The notes beneath the pieces were generated by a model. The model did not search any database, had not been told where the DNA came from, and worked only from the letters and a program-made list of their open reading frames with translations. A stretch of 64,000 bases of DNA from the NCBI GenBank assembly GCA_965230205.1, contig OZ245996.1:4092001-4156000 (forward strand). Direction: 5' to 3'. This document shows positions 9,611-18,281 of this stretch, piece after piece (the first letter of the stretch is position 1; every line of letters begins with the position of its first letter). The DNA is from CANLBN01 sp965230205 (GTDB taxonomy: Bacteria > Pseudomonadota > Gammaproteobacteria > Pseudomonadales > Cellvibrionaceae). The translations under genes were made by a program, and so were the position numbers.

Positions 9611-10324
9611 TTAGTTAAATTGTTTAACATCATTAATACTTACCGGCCCTATACCAGCAAGGTTCAATATCAGTTGATTATTGCTATCCACCGTTACGCT
9701 GTTGACGTTAGCGGTTAGCGCTGTATCCAGCTGTTCAGGTTCACCATTTTGAGAGGCGATGACTTCAAATCTAAAATCGCCCGAAGCTATCGGCTCTTCG
9801 GATTCCCATTCACTCAACTCACCATTCACTTCTATGCGTGAACCATCCCAGCGGAAAACAATAGTTCCTGCATCTTGTTCACCTAACGGAATCGTTTCAA
9901 GTAAACCACCGTTATTACTGTAAATATTAATCGTCATATCACTTGTTGCTGCCGGCAACTCTATGCTGCCCCCCACATAACTATTTTCGAATAATTGTGC
10001 TTCAGATGTAGGTACTGAGACCGAACTGCCCACAAGCGAAGAGGCTTGTAATGCTTGATTAGAGATCATATTAGTCGCGAAGCTTTCAAAATTGTTATTC
10101 AACTTATCAAGGCTTTCAACTGAACTAAATTGTGCCAATTGTGCAACAAATTCAGAGTTATCTTGGGGATCCAATGGGTTCTGGTTTTCCATTTGCGTGA
10201 TCATTAACTGTAAAAATGCATCTTGACCCAGCTCATTACTACTCTCACGAGTCGTCGTATTTTGCTGTTGATTACCATTAATTGCCAAACTATTAAGATA
10301 ATCGTTTGTGGTAATATCTGGCAT
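9611..10324 (-). CDS. flgD: Hook assembly scaffold (hook cap) FlgD
   Basis: FlgD caps the growing hook and helps FlgE polymerise; it is not in the finished structure. The 237-residue protein has the diagnostic N-terminal segment QDAFLQLMITQMENQNPLDP (about residues 34-53) followed by DNSEFVAQLAQFSSVESL, and a beta-rich C-terminal half (tudor/FlgD Ig-like region). It lies 25 bases after flgC and 53 before flgE. Confidence 0.95.
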   Translation of the reverse strand: MPDITTNDYLNSLAINGNQQQNTTTRESSNELGQDAFLQLMITQMENQNPLDPQDNSEFVAQLAQFSSVESLDKLNNNFESFATNMISNQALQASSLVGSSVSVPTSEAQLFENSYVGGSIELPAATSDMTINIYSNNGGLLETIPLGEQDAGTIVFRWDGSRIEVNGELSEWESEEPIASGDFRFEVIASQNGEPEQLDTALTANVNSVTVDSNNQLILNLAGIGPVSINDVKQFN

Positions 10325-10349
10325 TATTTTTCTCCGATTAACTTATCTA

Positions 10350-10778
10350 TTATTGGCCTAAGGTCAATACACGTTGCATCATTTGCTTAGCAGAATTCAT
10401 GACTTCTACATTCATTTGAAATGAACGAGATGCAGAAATCATATTTGTCATTTCTTCCACTACATTCACGTTGGGATAATAAACATACCCTTCTTGATCA
10501 GCTAAGGGATGAGTGGGTTCATAGCGAGGCTGTAAAGGTGCGTCACTTTCAACGATATCTAATACTTTTACACCGATATTGGCATCGCCATTTTTAGCAT
10601 CTAAATTTAAAACATCATTATTTAATGCAGAAAATACTGGATGACGACCACGATATGTCTCTTCGATGCTGGAAGATGCTGCATCAGCATTGGCAAGATT
10701 ACTGGCTGTTGTATTTAAACGAATGCTCTGTGCATTCATACCTGAACCAGCAATAGAAAATATATTAGTTAACGACAT
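10350..10778 (-). CDS. flgC: Flagellar proximal rod protein FlgC
   Basis: FlgC is a proximal rod subunit. The 142-residue protein shows the axial motif TTASNLANADAASSS (about 24-38) and the C-terminal motif YPNVNVVEEMTNMISASRSFQMNVEVMNSAK, standard for FlgC (usual length 134-148). It is only 2 bases from the end of flgB, so the two are presumably co-translated. Confidence 0.95.
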   Translation of the reverse strand: MSLTNIFSIAGSGMNAQSIRLNTTASNLANADAASSSIEETYRGRHPVFSALNNDVLNLDAKNGDANIGVKVLDIVESDAPLQPRYEPTHPLADQEGYVYYPNVNVVEEMTNMISASRSFQMNVEVMNSAKQMMQRVLTLGQ

Positions 10779-10780
10779 AC

Positions 10781-11182
10781 TTATTCCCCTCTAATGGCTG
10801 TCATGAGCCCACTGAATTTGCTATTTAAAAATGTGAAGCTCGCCTGAAATGCTAAATTATTTTCCATATAAGCCGCGTGCTCTACTTGCTCTTCTACTGT
10901 ATTTCCATCAATAGAGGGTTGTTGCGGTGTTCGATATAACAGGCTGGTATCGGCAGATAGGGATCGACCCGCGATATGCTGGCCATCGGTTACTCGCATG
11001 GCTGCTTTAGCATCCATGAGTTGCGCTTCGCCTCGAAGAATGCCCTTAAAATCAAGCTCGCGAGCTTTATAGCCCGGAGTATCTGCATTCGCTAAGTTAT
11101 TCGCTAGCACCTGTGCACGCTGGCTACGAACCTGCAATGCTTGTTGATGTATGCCCAGTGCTTTATCGAAGTTAATTGCCAT
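10781..11182 (-). CDS. flgB: Flagellar proximal rod protein FlgB
   Basis: FlgB is the innermost rod subunit. The ATG at 11182 (MAINFDKALGIHQQAL) is chosen and gives 133 residues, close to the usual 130-138. The frame stays open 17 codons further to 11233, but that start would overlap the -12 element of the sigma-54 promoter at 11230-11244 and so cannot be transcribed from it. The axial motif VLANNLANADTPGYKARELDF follows at about residues 25-45. It heads the flgBCDE operon. Confidence 0.95.
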   Translation of the reverse strand: MAINFDKALGIHQQALQVRSQRAQVLANNLANADTPGYKARELDFKGILRGEAQLMDAKAAMRVTDGQHIAGRSLSADTSLLYRTPQQPSIDGNTVEEQVEHAAYMENNLAFQASFTFLNSKFSGLMTAIRGE

Positions 11183-11229
11183 ATTATTGCCTGTTAAACT
11201 CTCATTAAGATATCTACAAAAGTTAATTA

Positions 11230-11244
11230 GCAAGGCTTATGCCA
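11230..11244 (-). promoter_or_regulatory. Sigma-54 (RpoN) promoter of flgBCDE
   Basis: The minus strand reads TGGCATAAGCCTTGC, that is TGGCAT-N5-TTGC, one change from the -24/-12 consensus. The predicted start near 11218 leaves a leader of about 36 bases to the flgB ATG at 11182. Confidence 0.82.
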
Positions 11245-11408
11245 ATACAAAAATATTTTTAAAGCTATGATTTATAAAGATTTTTTAGAAGAACAAAAAG
11301 ATTGAGGCGGCAAAAACCATCCGCTATCAAAGTAATTGCCGGTTGATATTATAAAAATGTTGGAAAGAGTTAAAAAAAGAAAAATAGGAAAAGCAATAAG
11401 AAAACTTG

Positions 11409-12254
11409 CTATTTGGCTTGATAAATTAAACCTGGTTTACAATTCACCATCGTAAATAATGATGACACATTACCAAGGCCTTCTGATGAGCCCAAACAAA
11501 GAAAACCACCAGGGTTCAAACATTGATGCATTCTGCTTAAAATATCGTTTTTTGTTTCTTTTGTGAAATAAATCAATACATTACGACAAAATATAATATC
11601 GAACCTACCCAGATTCGCATAACTTTCCAATAAGTTAATAGGTTGAAATTTTATATGCCTGCGTACTGGTTGCACAACCGTCCAGCGTTTTTGACAGGAA
11701 GAAGTAAAAAATTTATTGAGACGCTGTTGAGAAAGCCCTCGTCCCATAGATAAGTTATCGTATTCGCCTAACTTTGCATGGTCCAGTATTTGGCTGGATA
11801 AATCTGTAGCTACAATTTCTGCTCGTTTACTAAATTTATGCTTTTCACTATATTCCTCAAGCAACATAGCAAGAGAATACGGCTCCTGGCCTGACGAACA
11901 AGCAGCACTCCATATCCTAATAGGCCGGTGTTCAAAATGAACATCTGCATTCCAATCAGGTAGCAATGTATTATAAAAAAAATCAAATGGATAATTATCA
12001 CGAAACCAGAATGTTTCGTTTGTTGTCATTGCATCAACAACTTCTTGTTGCAATTTTCTGTTGCTTACTTTTAATTGATCAACTAACTCGGATAACGAAT
12101 TAAATTCATAATTCGCCATTATTTTACGAACCCTAGCGTTAACCAAATAAGCTTTATCTGGGGTAATTGTAATACCGCTGGCTTTTTGGAGATAATTACA
12201 GAATTCAATAAATTCTGCATTATCTCCAGACGTTTTTTTAACTGTGTGTAACAT
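11409..12254 (-). CDS. cheR: Chemotaxis protein methyltransferase CheR
   Basis: CheR methylates glutamates of chemoreceptors using S-adenosylmethionine. The 281-residue protein has an N-terminal helical CheR domain (about 10-75), the SAM-binding segment IRIWSAACSSGQEPYSLAM (about 110-128), and the FCRNVLIYF motif (about 217-225), all family hallmarks. The ATG at 12254 is preferred over the TTG one codon upstream because a GAGAG ribosome-binding site fits it. It follows cheV by 41 bases on the same strand, as in Pseudomonas, where cheV-cheR sit beside flgB and flgA. A gap of about 225 bases separates it from flgB, with its own sigma-54 promoter. Confidence 0.94.
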   Translation of the reverse strand: MLHTVKKTSGDNAEFIEFCNYLQKASGITITPDKAYLVNARVRKIMANYEFNSLSELVDQLKVSNRKLQQEVVDAMTTNETFWFRDNYPFDFFYNTLLPDWNADVHFEHRPIRIWSAACSSGQEPYSLAMLLEEYSEKHKFSKRAEIVATDLSSQILDHAKLGEYDNLSMGRGLSQQRLNKFFTSSCQKRWTVVQPVRRHIKFQPINLLESYANLGRFDIIFCRNVLIYFTKETKNDILSRMHQCLNPGGFLCLGSSEGLGNVSSLFTMVNCKPGLIYQAK

Positions 12255-12295
12255 CAATGCTCTCTCGCTGAAAAGTCAGTTTTTCAACGACTATA

Positions 12296-13249
12296 TTATT
12301 CTTGTTCGTCCAACAAGTTCTCTCCTGTAACACTCAGTATCCTCTCATTTAAGCGTGTCGCTAATAAGTCTGGGTTAAACTTCGAGAGGAAATCATCTGC
12401 CCCTACTTTTTTAACCATCGCTTCGTTAAACACACCACTCAATGATGTATGTAGAATAATATGTAAATCCTTAAGCTTTTCATTACCACGCACTTCAGCA
12501 GTAAATGTGTAACCATCCATTTCTGGCATTTCAATATCGGAAATAATCAAAATCAACTCTTGCTGTGGATCTTTACCTTCCGCAAGTAAGCCTTCAAGAT
12601 ACTCTAGTGCTTCGCGCCCATCTTTACGCAAAGTACAACGAATACCCATTTGCTCTACCACTCGCTGAATTTGCTTACGTGCAATAGCTGAATCATCAAC
12701 AATCAAAATATGTTTCTGTACCACACGCTCTGAAATTCCATCTTCGATAATGCCAGAGCTAATATCTTCTGGAAGAGGAGCAACTTCAGCCAGAATTTTC
12801 TCAACATCAATGATTTCAACGAGCCGTTCGTCAATTTTTGTCACTGCTGTGAGATAGTTTTCCTTACCTGCTCCCTTGGGTGGTGGATGAATATCTTCCC
12901 AGTTCATATTAATAATTCGCTCAACGCCTTTTACTAAAAAGCCCTGTGTCGAACCATTATATTCAGTAATAATGACAAAGCTATCTTCTATATTTTCAAC
13001 GGATTGGTTCCCTATTGCACGATTCATATCCATAATGGATATTGTGCCGCCTCTAATATGTGCTACACCACGAACAACATGGTGACGCTGTGGAAGTTGA
13101 TTAAGTGCTGGACACTGTAAAACTTCTTTTACTTTAAATACATTAATGCCATATAACTGATCTGAATTCAGTCGAAACAATAAAAGCTCTAGCCGGTTTT
13201 GCCCCACTAATTGGGTACGCTGGTTTACCGAGTCCAGTACACTGGCCAT
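12296..13249 (-). CDS. cheV: Chemotaxis coupling protein CheV (CheW-REC fusion)
   Basis: CheV couples chemoreceptors to CheA and can itself be phosphorylated for adaptation. The 317-residue protein has a CheW-like domain (about 20-160, with INVFKVKEVLQ and VVRGVAHIRGGTISIMD) and a response-regulator receiver domain (about 185-310). The receiver has the acidic pair in ILIVDD, the likely phospho-acceptor Asp in IISDIEMPEMDG (near residue 235), and the conserved Lys in FLSKFNPD. A GAGGAA ribosome-binding site precedes the ATG. It is divergent from flgA and upstream of cheR. Confidence 0.94.
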   Translation of the reverse strand: MASVLDSVNQRTQLVGQNRLELLLFRLNSDQLYGINVFKVKEVLQCPALNQLPQRHHVVRGVAHIRGGTISIMDMNRAIGNQSVENIEDSFVIITEYNGSTQGFLVKGVERIINMNWEDIHPPPKGAGKENYLTAVTKIDERLVEIIDVEKILAEVAPLPEDISSGIIEDGISERVVQKHILIVDDSAIARKQIQRVVEQMGIRCTLRKDGREALEYLEGLLAEGKDPQQELILIISDIEMPEMDGYTFTAEVRGNEKLKDLHIILHTSLSGVFNEAMVKKVGADDFLSKFNPDLLATRLNERILSVTGENLLDEQE

Positions 13250-13318
13250 ATATATTCCTCACTGGGTAAGTTGTTCATTAACCCGATATTTATCTCTACA
13301 CTTCATGATCAACATAAG

Positions 13319-13333
13319 CGGCATACGACTTGC
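13319..13333 (+). promoter_or_regulatory. Probable sigma-54 promoter of flgA
   Basis: The bases CGGCATACGACTTGC fit (T)GGCAT-N5-TTGC with one mismatch in the -24 element. The predicted start near 13345 gives a leader of about 115 bases to flgA. A perfect 12-bp palindrome, GACTCTAGAGTC, follows at 13352-13363. This site is weaker than the flgF and flgB ones. Confidence 0.55.
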
Positions 13334-13460
13334 TAGGGTTTACTCTATAACGACTCTAGAGTCATTAAATATCCATTTAACGCCAACTATCTGTCAAACA
13401 TTTACTACAGACTCATCATCGACTTGATATGAGATCTATTTAAAGCATAGGACAAGAATC

Positions 13461-14168
13461 ATGAAAGCTACTAATTTTTTATTATTTTTTTGTTCTGTTT
13501 TGTTATTTAACAACGTCAATGCTAAAGAAATCATCGATCACGGCGAGCTTAAACATCAAGTTAAGCAATTTTTACAAGATAAACTCTATCAGCAGCTACC
13601 GAAATCTGAATATAGAGGTGTCAAAGTACATGTTCGATCGATTGATCAACGCTTAAGACTTTCCAAATGTGACAAACCCTTGACACTCAAATTACAAGGT
13701 CAAACGGTCAAGCGAAACAACTCTGTCAAAGTCAGCTGCCAATCAAATACGCCTTGGTCTATGTATGTTGGCAGTACTGTGGCGCTGGAAATGCCTGTGA
13801 TTGTGAGCCGTCATGAATTGCCTAGGCATCATATTATTGAGAAGAATGACCTCACATCTATTCAACAAGATATCTATTCCCTTAGAGGTGGTTACAGCAC
13901 CCGGTTTGAAGATATCATCGGTCAACAGCTCAAACGCCCGCTGCGCTCAGGTAACGTTATTTATAACTATCAGCTACAAGCGCCTGATATTATTAAAAAA
14001 GGTGATAGAGTCACTGTCATTGCCAAACGGGGTGCTTTATCAGTGATAAGCCAAGGTATTGCGCTTGGTAATGCCAGTGAGGGGGAAAATGTACGGATAG
14101 AAAACCAGAAGTCATCACGTATCATTCAGGCTAGAGTCGTTGCCCCTGGCACCGTAGAAGTCATATAG
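13461..14168 (+). CDS. flgA: P-ring assembly chaperone FlgA
   Basis: FlgA is a periplasmic chaperone for P-ring (FlgI) assembly. The 235-residue precursor has a Sec signal peptide (first about 22 residues, ending NNVNA), followed by the FlgA/SAF region with RHELPRHHIIEKNDL and the C-terminal FlgA segment GDRVTVIAKRGALSVISQGIALGNASEGENVRIEN (key part GDRVTVIAKRGALSV). An AGGA ribosome-binding site lies eight bases before the ATG. It is divergent from cheV and is followed by flgM behind its own sigma-28 promoter. Confidence 0.93.
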   Translation: MKATNFLLFFCSVLLFNNVNAKEIIDHGELKHQVKQFLQDKLYQQLPKSEYRGVKVHVRSIDQRLRLSKCDKPLTLKLQGQTVKRNNSVKVSCQSNTPWSMYVGSTVALEMPVIVSRHELPRHHIIEKNDLTSIQQDIYSLRGGYSTRFEDIIGQQLKRPLRSGNVIYNYQLQAPDIIKKGDRVTVIAKRGALSVISQGIALGNASEGENVRIENQKSSRIIQARVVAPGTVEVI

Positions 14169-14222
14169 GGCGTATTTCATAAGCTAAACAGGTAAAAAGT
14201 AGAAAATTCTTTAAATTTTTCC

Positions 14223-14249
14223 TAAAGTGTCTATAGCTATGGCCGATAA
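14223..14249 (+). promoter_or_regulatory. Sigma-28 (FliA) promoter of flgM
   Basis: TAAAGTGT (14223-14230), an 11-base spacer and GCCGATAA (14242-14249) match the FliA consensus TAAAGTTT-N11-GCCGATAA at 15 of 16 positions. Transcription would begin near 14257, about 80 bases before the flgM ATG. This matches the usual late-class control of flgM by the sigma factor it inhibits. Confidence 0.92.
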
Positions 14250-14336
14250 CCAGTCTAAGAAACCTTTAAATGAGATTTATCTAGTCTTAACACACTAGGT
14301 AATTTTTTCGGAAAATGGGAAAAGCGGTATCACGTT

Positions 14337-14633
14337 ATGCAAATTAACAACAACGGTATTACTCATAATACCCATGCCAATAACAGCCAAAAGGCCGGTG
14401 AATCACCTAAGGCTCAAACCAGTCAGAATGCTGCAAGTGGTGCAGATGGCGACAGTGTTGAGCTTAGCCAGGAAGCATTGGTCCTTAAACGTTTAGAAAC
14501 TCAAATTATTGCCTCGCCCGATGTCGATACATCAAGAGTTGAAAGCATACGCCAAGCGATTGAAGATGGTAGCTACACCATTGATGCTGACAGCATCGCC
14601 GCTAAAATTCTGGAAACTGACGAACGACTATAA
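14337..14633 (+). CDS. flgM: Anti-sigma-28 factor FlgM
   Basis: FlgM binds and inhibits FliA (sigma-28) until the hook is complete, then is exported. The 98-residue protein is Asn/Gln/Ser-rich and likely disordered at the N-terminus. It has the conserved C-terminal sigma-binding part with DSVELSQEALVLKRLE and VESIRQAIEDGSYTIDADSIAAKIL. Length and position (between flgA and flgN) fit. It is preceded by a near-consensus sigma-28 promoter. A 9-bp inverted repeat (14617-14625 with 14650-14658) straddles its stop codon. Confidence 0.93.
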   Translation: MQINNNGITHNTHANNSQKAGESPKAQTSQNAASGADGDSVELSQEALVLKRLETQIIASPDVDTSRVESIRQAIEDGSYTIDADSIAAKILETDERL

Positions 14634-14658
14634 TTTCTCTTCTGTTTTAGTTCGTCAG
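14617..14658 (+). other. Inverted repeat straddling the flgM stop
   Basis: CTGACGAAC at 14617-14625 is exactly repeated in inverse orientation at 14650-14658, with a 24-base loop and no T-run. It could be a weak attenuator or mRNA-protecting hairpin between flgM and flgN. No function can be assigned. Confidence 0.35.
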
Positions 14659-14799
14659 CCACATTATTTACTTCCCCTATAACTCTCCACTTTACAATCC
14701 ATCTGCCAATACAAATATCTTAACGCTAGCTTTTAAATATTAACTGGCATCGCTTTTGCTAATAACTATTTATTGACTTACCGATGCCTGAGCAAAGCT

Positions 14800-15276
14800 A
14801 TGAATACCAACGATTTAAACGATATCCATACCATGATCCATCAAGACCTTGCCACAAGTCGGCAATTACTTGCCCTACTTGAACAGGAAATTGATTCAAC
14901 AAAATCTCGTGATTACGAGACCATGGGACAATTACTTAAAGAGAAAGCACCACTGTTAGAACAGCTCAAACAAAATGCTCAAACTCGCTCACAATGGTTA
15001 ACTTCACTCAATCGCTCAAGTAATGAAAATAGTTGGACGGCATTGCTTGAATCATTTAACGATGAAAATCTGCAAAAACAATGGCATGAAGTAAAAACAA
15101 CCATTGAACACTGCCAAAAGGTGAACGAGGCAAATGGAAAACTGGTTAATCGAGGCGTTAATTCCCACCAAAGACTGTTACAAATTATGCGTGGCAACAT
15201 CCAGCAAGCGGATATCTATAATGCCAAAGGCAGCAAACAATCAACTCATTTCGGTGGAACAGTTACTCAGGCTTAA
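14800..15276 (+). CDS. flgN: Flagellar export chaperone FlgN
   Basis: FlgN is the cytoplasmic chaperone that delivers the junction proteins FlgK and FlgL to the export gate. The 158-residue protein is almost wholly helical and charged, with the FlgN pattern LLALLEQEIDSTKSRDYETMGQLLKEKAPLLEQL near the N-terminus and EANGKLVNRGVNSHQRLLQIMRG near the C-terminus. The ATG at 14800 is preferred over a TTG nine codons earlier. It lies 166 bases downstream of flgM and is probably read through from the same sigma-28 promoter. Confidence 0.88.
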   Translation: MNTNDLNDIHTMIHQDLATSRQLLALLEQEIDSTKSRDYETMGQLLKEKAPLLEQLKQNAQTRSQWLTSLNRSSNENSWTALLESFNDENLQKQWHEVKTTIEHCQKVNEANGKLVNRGVNSHQRLLQIMRGNIQQADIYNAKGSKQSTHFGGTVTQA

Positions 15277-15291
15277 TAGTTAAAACGTAAA

Positions 15292-15933
15292 CTACAGGAC
15301 AGAAAATTGCTTTAGTTTATTTATCTGCTGAAGGCTTTGCAGGTCTTCTGGCCGATCAATATCGGATAGTTCAGGCAAGACCGAATAGCTTAAGCCCAAA
15401 TATTTAATCTGGCTTAATGTCGCTTCAAAAACAGAGGCCTCTCCCCATTGAATACCTTCAAAAAGTGACGAGTGAGCTTGCTTAAGACCTAATAATACAT
15501 AACCACCGTCTGTTGCTGGCCCTATAACCACATCATATTTTTTAAGAGCAATACAAGCCTTTGATAAATAGTCATCATCAATAAATGGGCAATCTGTACC
15601 CACTAAAATGGCACTTTCAGTTTTACTCAACGTTTGCTTAACCGCATAGTGCATTCGTTCACCTAAATCTGCACCTTGCTGACTATAACGTGTCAATGAT
15701 TGCCATTGGGGCAAACATTCCAAGAACTTTTCTTGATTTCCGGCTAACCATAAATTTATGGAGCAAAGTTGTGAATCAGTCCATTGGCTTAAGACATAAT
15801 TGACCAGTTCGCAGTGTAACTCTAAAGAAAATGAAGCAGGAAGGTCAGGCTGCAAACGTGTTTTTACTTTACCAAGCTCAGGCGCTTTAGCAAACACTAA
15901 TAATGTGCAGTCCGAAAATCGAAGTATTGACAT
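15292..15933 (-). CDS. TIGR04282/DUF2064 family glycosyltransferase-like protein
   Basis: The 213-residue protein belongs to the DUF2064 family, a GT-A-type nucleotide-sugar fold. It opens CTLLVFAKAPELGKVKTRL, the family signature (KAPxxGxVKTRL), and has LVGTDCPFIDDDYL and IGPATDGGYVLLGL, which resemble nucleotidyl- or glycosyl-transferase substrate loops. The ATG at 15933 is chosen: it follows the stop of the upstream glycosyltransferase gene by 2 bases, and the longer reading frame would overlap that gene. Members are often found with ArsS-like radical SAM genes and a TIGR04283 glycosyltransferase, exactly the order seen here, hence the name arsenosugar-associated. The actual substrate is not proven. 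Confidence 0.82.
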   Translation of the reverse strand: MSILRFSDCTLLVFAKAPELGKVKTRLQPDLPASFSLELHCELVNYVLSQWTDSQLCSINLWLAGNQEKFLECLPQWQSLTRYSQQGADLGERMHYAVKQTLSKTESAILVGTDCPFIDDDYLSKACIALKKYDVVIGPATDGGYVLLGLKQAHSSLFEGIQWGEASVFEATLSQIKYLGLSYSVLPELSDIDRPEDLQSLQQINKLKQFSVL

Positions 15934-15935
15934 GA

Positions 15936-16604
15936 TTATTGGTAATAGTACTTCACTAAAGTATTGGGAGAAAATCCTAAAAAATATAAAAGCCGCAACC
16001 GCCACATAAGCAACACAGTTTTACAAATACCATTACTTTCCCAGCGACGGCTAGACGTAACGACAGCAGTATTAATAATAGAAGGGTTAATCTGAGTACG
16101 CAGGCGTTTGCTTAGTTCAACATCTTCCATTAAAGGAATATCCGCATAACCATTATTTTTTTCGAATAATGATCGCTTAACAAAGATACATTGATCTCCT
16201 GTTCCAATGCGAGTAAAGCGCGAACGTTGATTAATCATAAATTCAATAATACGAAATTTCCAAACATTACCACTAAGCTTAACTTGAAAAAAGCCCCATC
16301 CATTTAATTTTTCTGAACGCAATAATTTAAGTGTATTACCAGGTAATCGAGTATCGCTATGTAAAAACAATAATAGCTCACCCGTCGCTACGGCAGCGCC
16401 ACAATTCATCTGTTCTGCGCGCCCTTTTTTACTTTCAACAAGCTTATCAACCAGAGGTTCAGCCAACACTAAAGTATTATCGTGGCTGCCGCCATCAACA
16501 ACGATTATTTCACAGTTATTGTTAAAAATAGATGATAAATAATGCAACTGTTGTTCGATAACAGTTGCTTCATTCAATACGGGAATGATTATACTAATTT
16601 TCAA
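15936..16604 (-). CDS. TIGR04283 family glycosyltransferase (GT2 type)
   Basis: This 222-residue GT-A family 2 glycosyltransferase starts MKISIIIPVLNEATVIEQQL, with the nucleotide-binding VVDGGSHDNT (about 35-44) and the metal-binding segment LLLFLHSDTRLP (about 77-88; the Asp of HSD takes the place of the DxD). It lacks large membrane domains. It sits between the ArsS-like gene (31 bases upstream) and the DUF2064 gene (2 bases downstream), so the three look like one operon. A role in adding a sugar during arsenosugar-type biosynthesis is inferred from this neighbourhood only. Confidence 0.85.
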   Translation of the reverse strand: MKISIIIPVLNEATVIEQQLHYLSSIFNNNCEIIVVDGGSHDNTLVLAEPLVDKLVESKKGRAEQMNCGAAVATGELLLFLHSDTRLPGNTLKLLRSEKLNGWGFFQVKLSGNVWKFRIIEFMINQRSRFTRIGTGDQCIFVKRSLFEKNNGYADIPLMEDVELSKRLRTQINPSIINTAVVTSSRRWESNGICKTVLLMWRLRLLYFLGFSPNTLVKYYYQ

Positions 16605-16635
16605 TGATAGGCCTTAATAGAAATCAGTAACTCGA

Positions 16636-17637
16636 TTAATCAAGCGCGCCTCCGCAGCTACTTCCCTGCCCTGCAGTACAACCGTAGCAATGCTCTCCGA
16701 TCACAATATTAGCATCCTGTAATTCTACTTCAAGCAACTCCGATATATGCCATCGTTTTTTATCAGACACAATTAACGCATCTTTATTTTGATTCTTATA
16801 CTGCTCTTTATATTCTAGCGGCATTTCCAGCATTTGATTAAAGTCACAATCATAAACATAACCTTGCCAGTCGATACTGAGCAATGTTTTACACATGACA
16901 TTATCTAAATTTGCATGGGAAAAGTTATCTTTTAACAACTGCATGTAATCTTCATACAAACCTTTTGATAATAACATCCCACCAAAGCGACTAATTGGCA
17001 TATTGGTAATTGTCAGCAATTGATTAAATTCAATGTCGTATTCTGCCTTTAGCTTTTTCTTATATTCCTGTTCTAGTTGAAATTGGTTAGGCGGCAAAAA
17101 TGTGCCATTAGGGTTATACACTAGGTTAAGTTCTAATATTTCGTTGATTCCATAACCAAGTGAATTAAGTTTTTTCAGTGCCTCTATTGACTCCTGAAAA
17201 ACACCTTTCCCTCGCTGCTCGTTCACATTTTGCTCGGAATAGCAAGGCAAAGATGCTGTTATTGATACCTTATGTTGAGCAAGAAATTCCGCTAAATCTT
17301 CATAACCTGGTTCCATTAAAATGGTCAGATTACAACGATCTATAACATGAATATCACGCTGATGAGCCTCTTTCACGAGATAACGAAAATGAGGGTTCAT
17401 CTCCGGCGCACCTCCGGTCAAATCCAGAGACTTAATATGATTTTTATCCATATAGGACAAAATATCATCGATTGTCTGCTTATCCATTAACTCAGTCCTT
17501 TTCGGGCCTGCATTAACGTGACAATGGGTACAGCTCAAATTGCAAAGATAGCCAAGGTTAACCTGAAGCGTTTGAGTAGACTTTCTGGAAATCGCCGGGA
17601 AATCAGTATTCAGCAGTAAAGGTTTGGTATTTAGCAT
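16636..17637 (-). CDS. arsS: Arsenosugar biosynthesis radical SAM protein ArsS-like
   Basis: This 333-residue radical S-adenosylmethionine enzyme has the cluster motif CNLSCTHC (Cys 32, 36 and 39), the SAM-contact segment LTGGAPEMN, and a C-terminal SPASM-like Cys set (CDFNQML; CYGCTAGQGSSCGG). This arrangement matches the ArsS family, which in characterised bacteria helps attach a SAM-derived ribose to methylated arsenic. The ATG at 17637 is preceded by GGAG at six bases and preferred over the TTG one codon upstream. No ArsM methyltransferase is in the window, so substrate supply is unknown. It is the first gene of the three-gene minus-strand operon. Confidence 0.87.
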   Translation of the reverse strand: MLNTKPLLLNTDFPAISRKSTQTLQVNLGYLCNLSCTHCHVNAGPKRTELMDKQTIDDILSYMDKNHIKSLDLTGGAPEMNPHFRYLVKEAHQRDIHVIDRCNLTILMEPGYEDLAEFLAQHKVSITASLPCYSEQNVNEQRGKGVFQESIEALKKLNSLGYGINEILELNLVYNPNGTFLPPNQFQLEQEYKKKLKAEYDIEFNQLLTITNMPISRFGGMLLSKGLYEDYMQLLKDNFSHANLDNVMCKTLLSIDWQGYVYDCDFNQMLEMPLEYKEQYKNQNKDALIVSDKKRWHISELLEVELQDANIVIGEHCYGCTAGQGSSCGGALD

Positions 17638-17768
17638 CAATATCTCCAGATATCGCTCTTATTATAATGGTAAATCCATAGATCAAGGCCATCACAGACA
17701 AAGATGACAACAAAAAGTTTACTATTTTTGTTAGAATGCCCGGCCTTAATATAAACACATTAGTCTTT

Positions 17769-17845
<77 letters not shown>

Positions 17846-18281
17846 TCATTCTAAAGGTATTAGAATACTTAGCTTTTACGTCTATGGGAGCACTACCCTG
17901 TAATCGTATCAGTATAGCGTAATGTGACCTTTAGGAATATCCAGCAACATTGCTACCCTCCTCTTATAAATTTCAGATAAAGAAGATAACTGAACCTCCC
18001 AATAACCTTAAAAAATATAATGAAATTCACAAAACTCTATAATTCTTCACAAAAAGTTAAACTCTTCCTGTGAAAAGTTAATCTTTTTTGACCTCTGTTA
18101 AACAAAAAATATAAGCCCTAATTAATTCACTTTTCTACATGAACTTTGCCAATTCGCCCCAGTCAGAACGATGGCATGCAACATAGCAAGTGATTTAATT
18201 TTCACAGATTTACAATTTTTATACTTAGTTTTTACTTAACTTTTTCATTTAACATCAACTAGACCATTTAGGATATTTATT
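17846..18281. other. Intergenic region between tRNA-Arg and the NPCAAK peptide gene
   Basis: These 436 bases hold no convincing gene on either strand. The only signal I can support is a sigma-70-like promoter at 18088-18115 pointing at the repeat-peptide gene. Confidence 0.6.
18088..18115 (+). promoter_or_regulatory. Possible sigma-70 promoter of the NPCAAK peptide gene
   Basis: TTGACC at 18088-18093 and TATAAG at 18110-18115 are spaced by 16 bases. The implied leader is about 160 bases. It is the best match upstream of the gene, but other start points are possible. Confidence 0.4.

Noticed and set aside
18159..18200. Sigma-54 promoter (TGGCATGCAACATAGC) before the NPCAAK gene
   Set aside because: The -24-like TGGCAT is present, but no TTGC stands at the required spacing.
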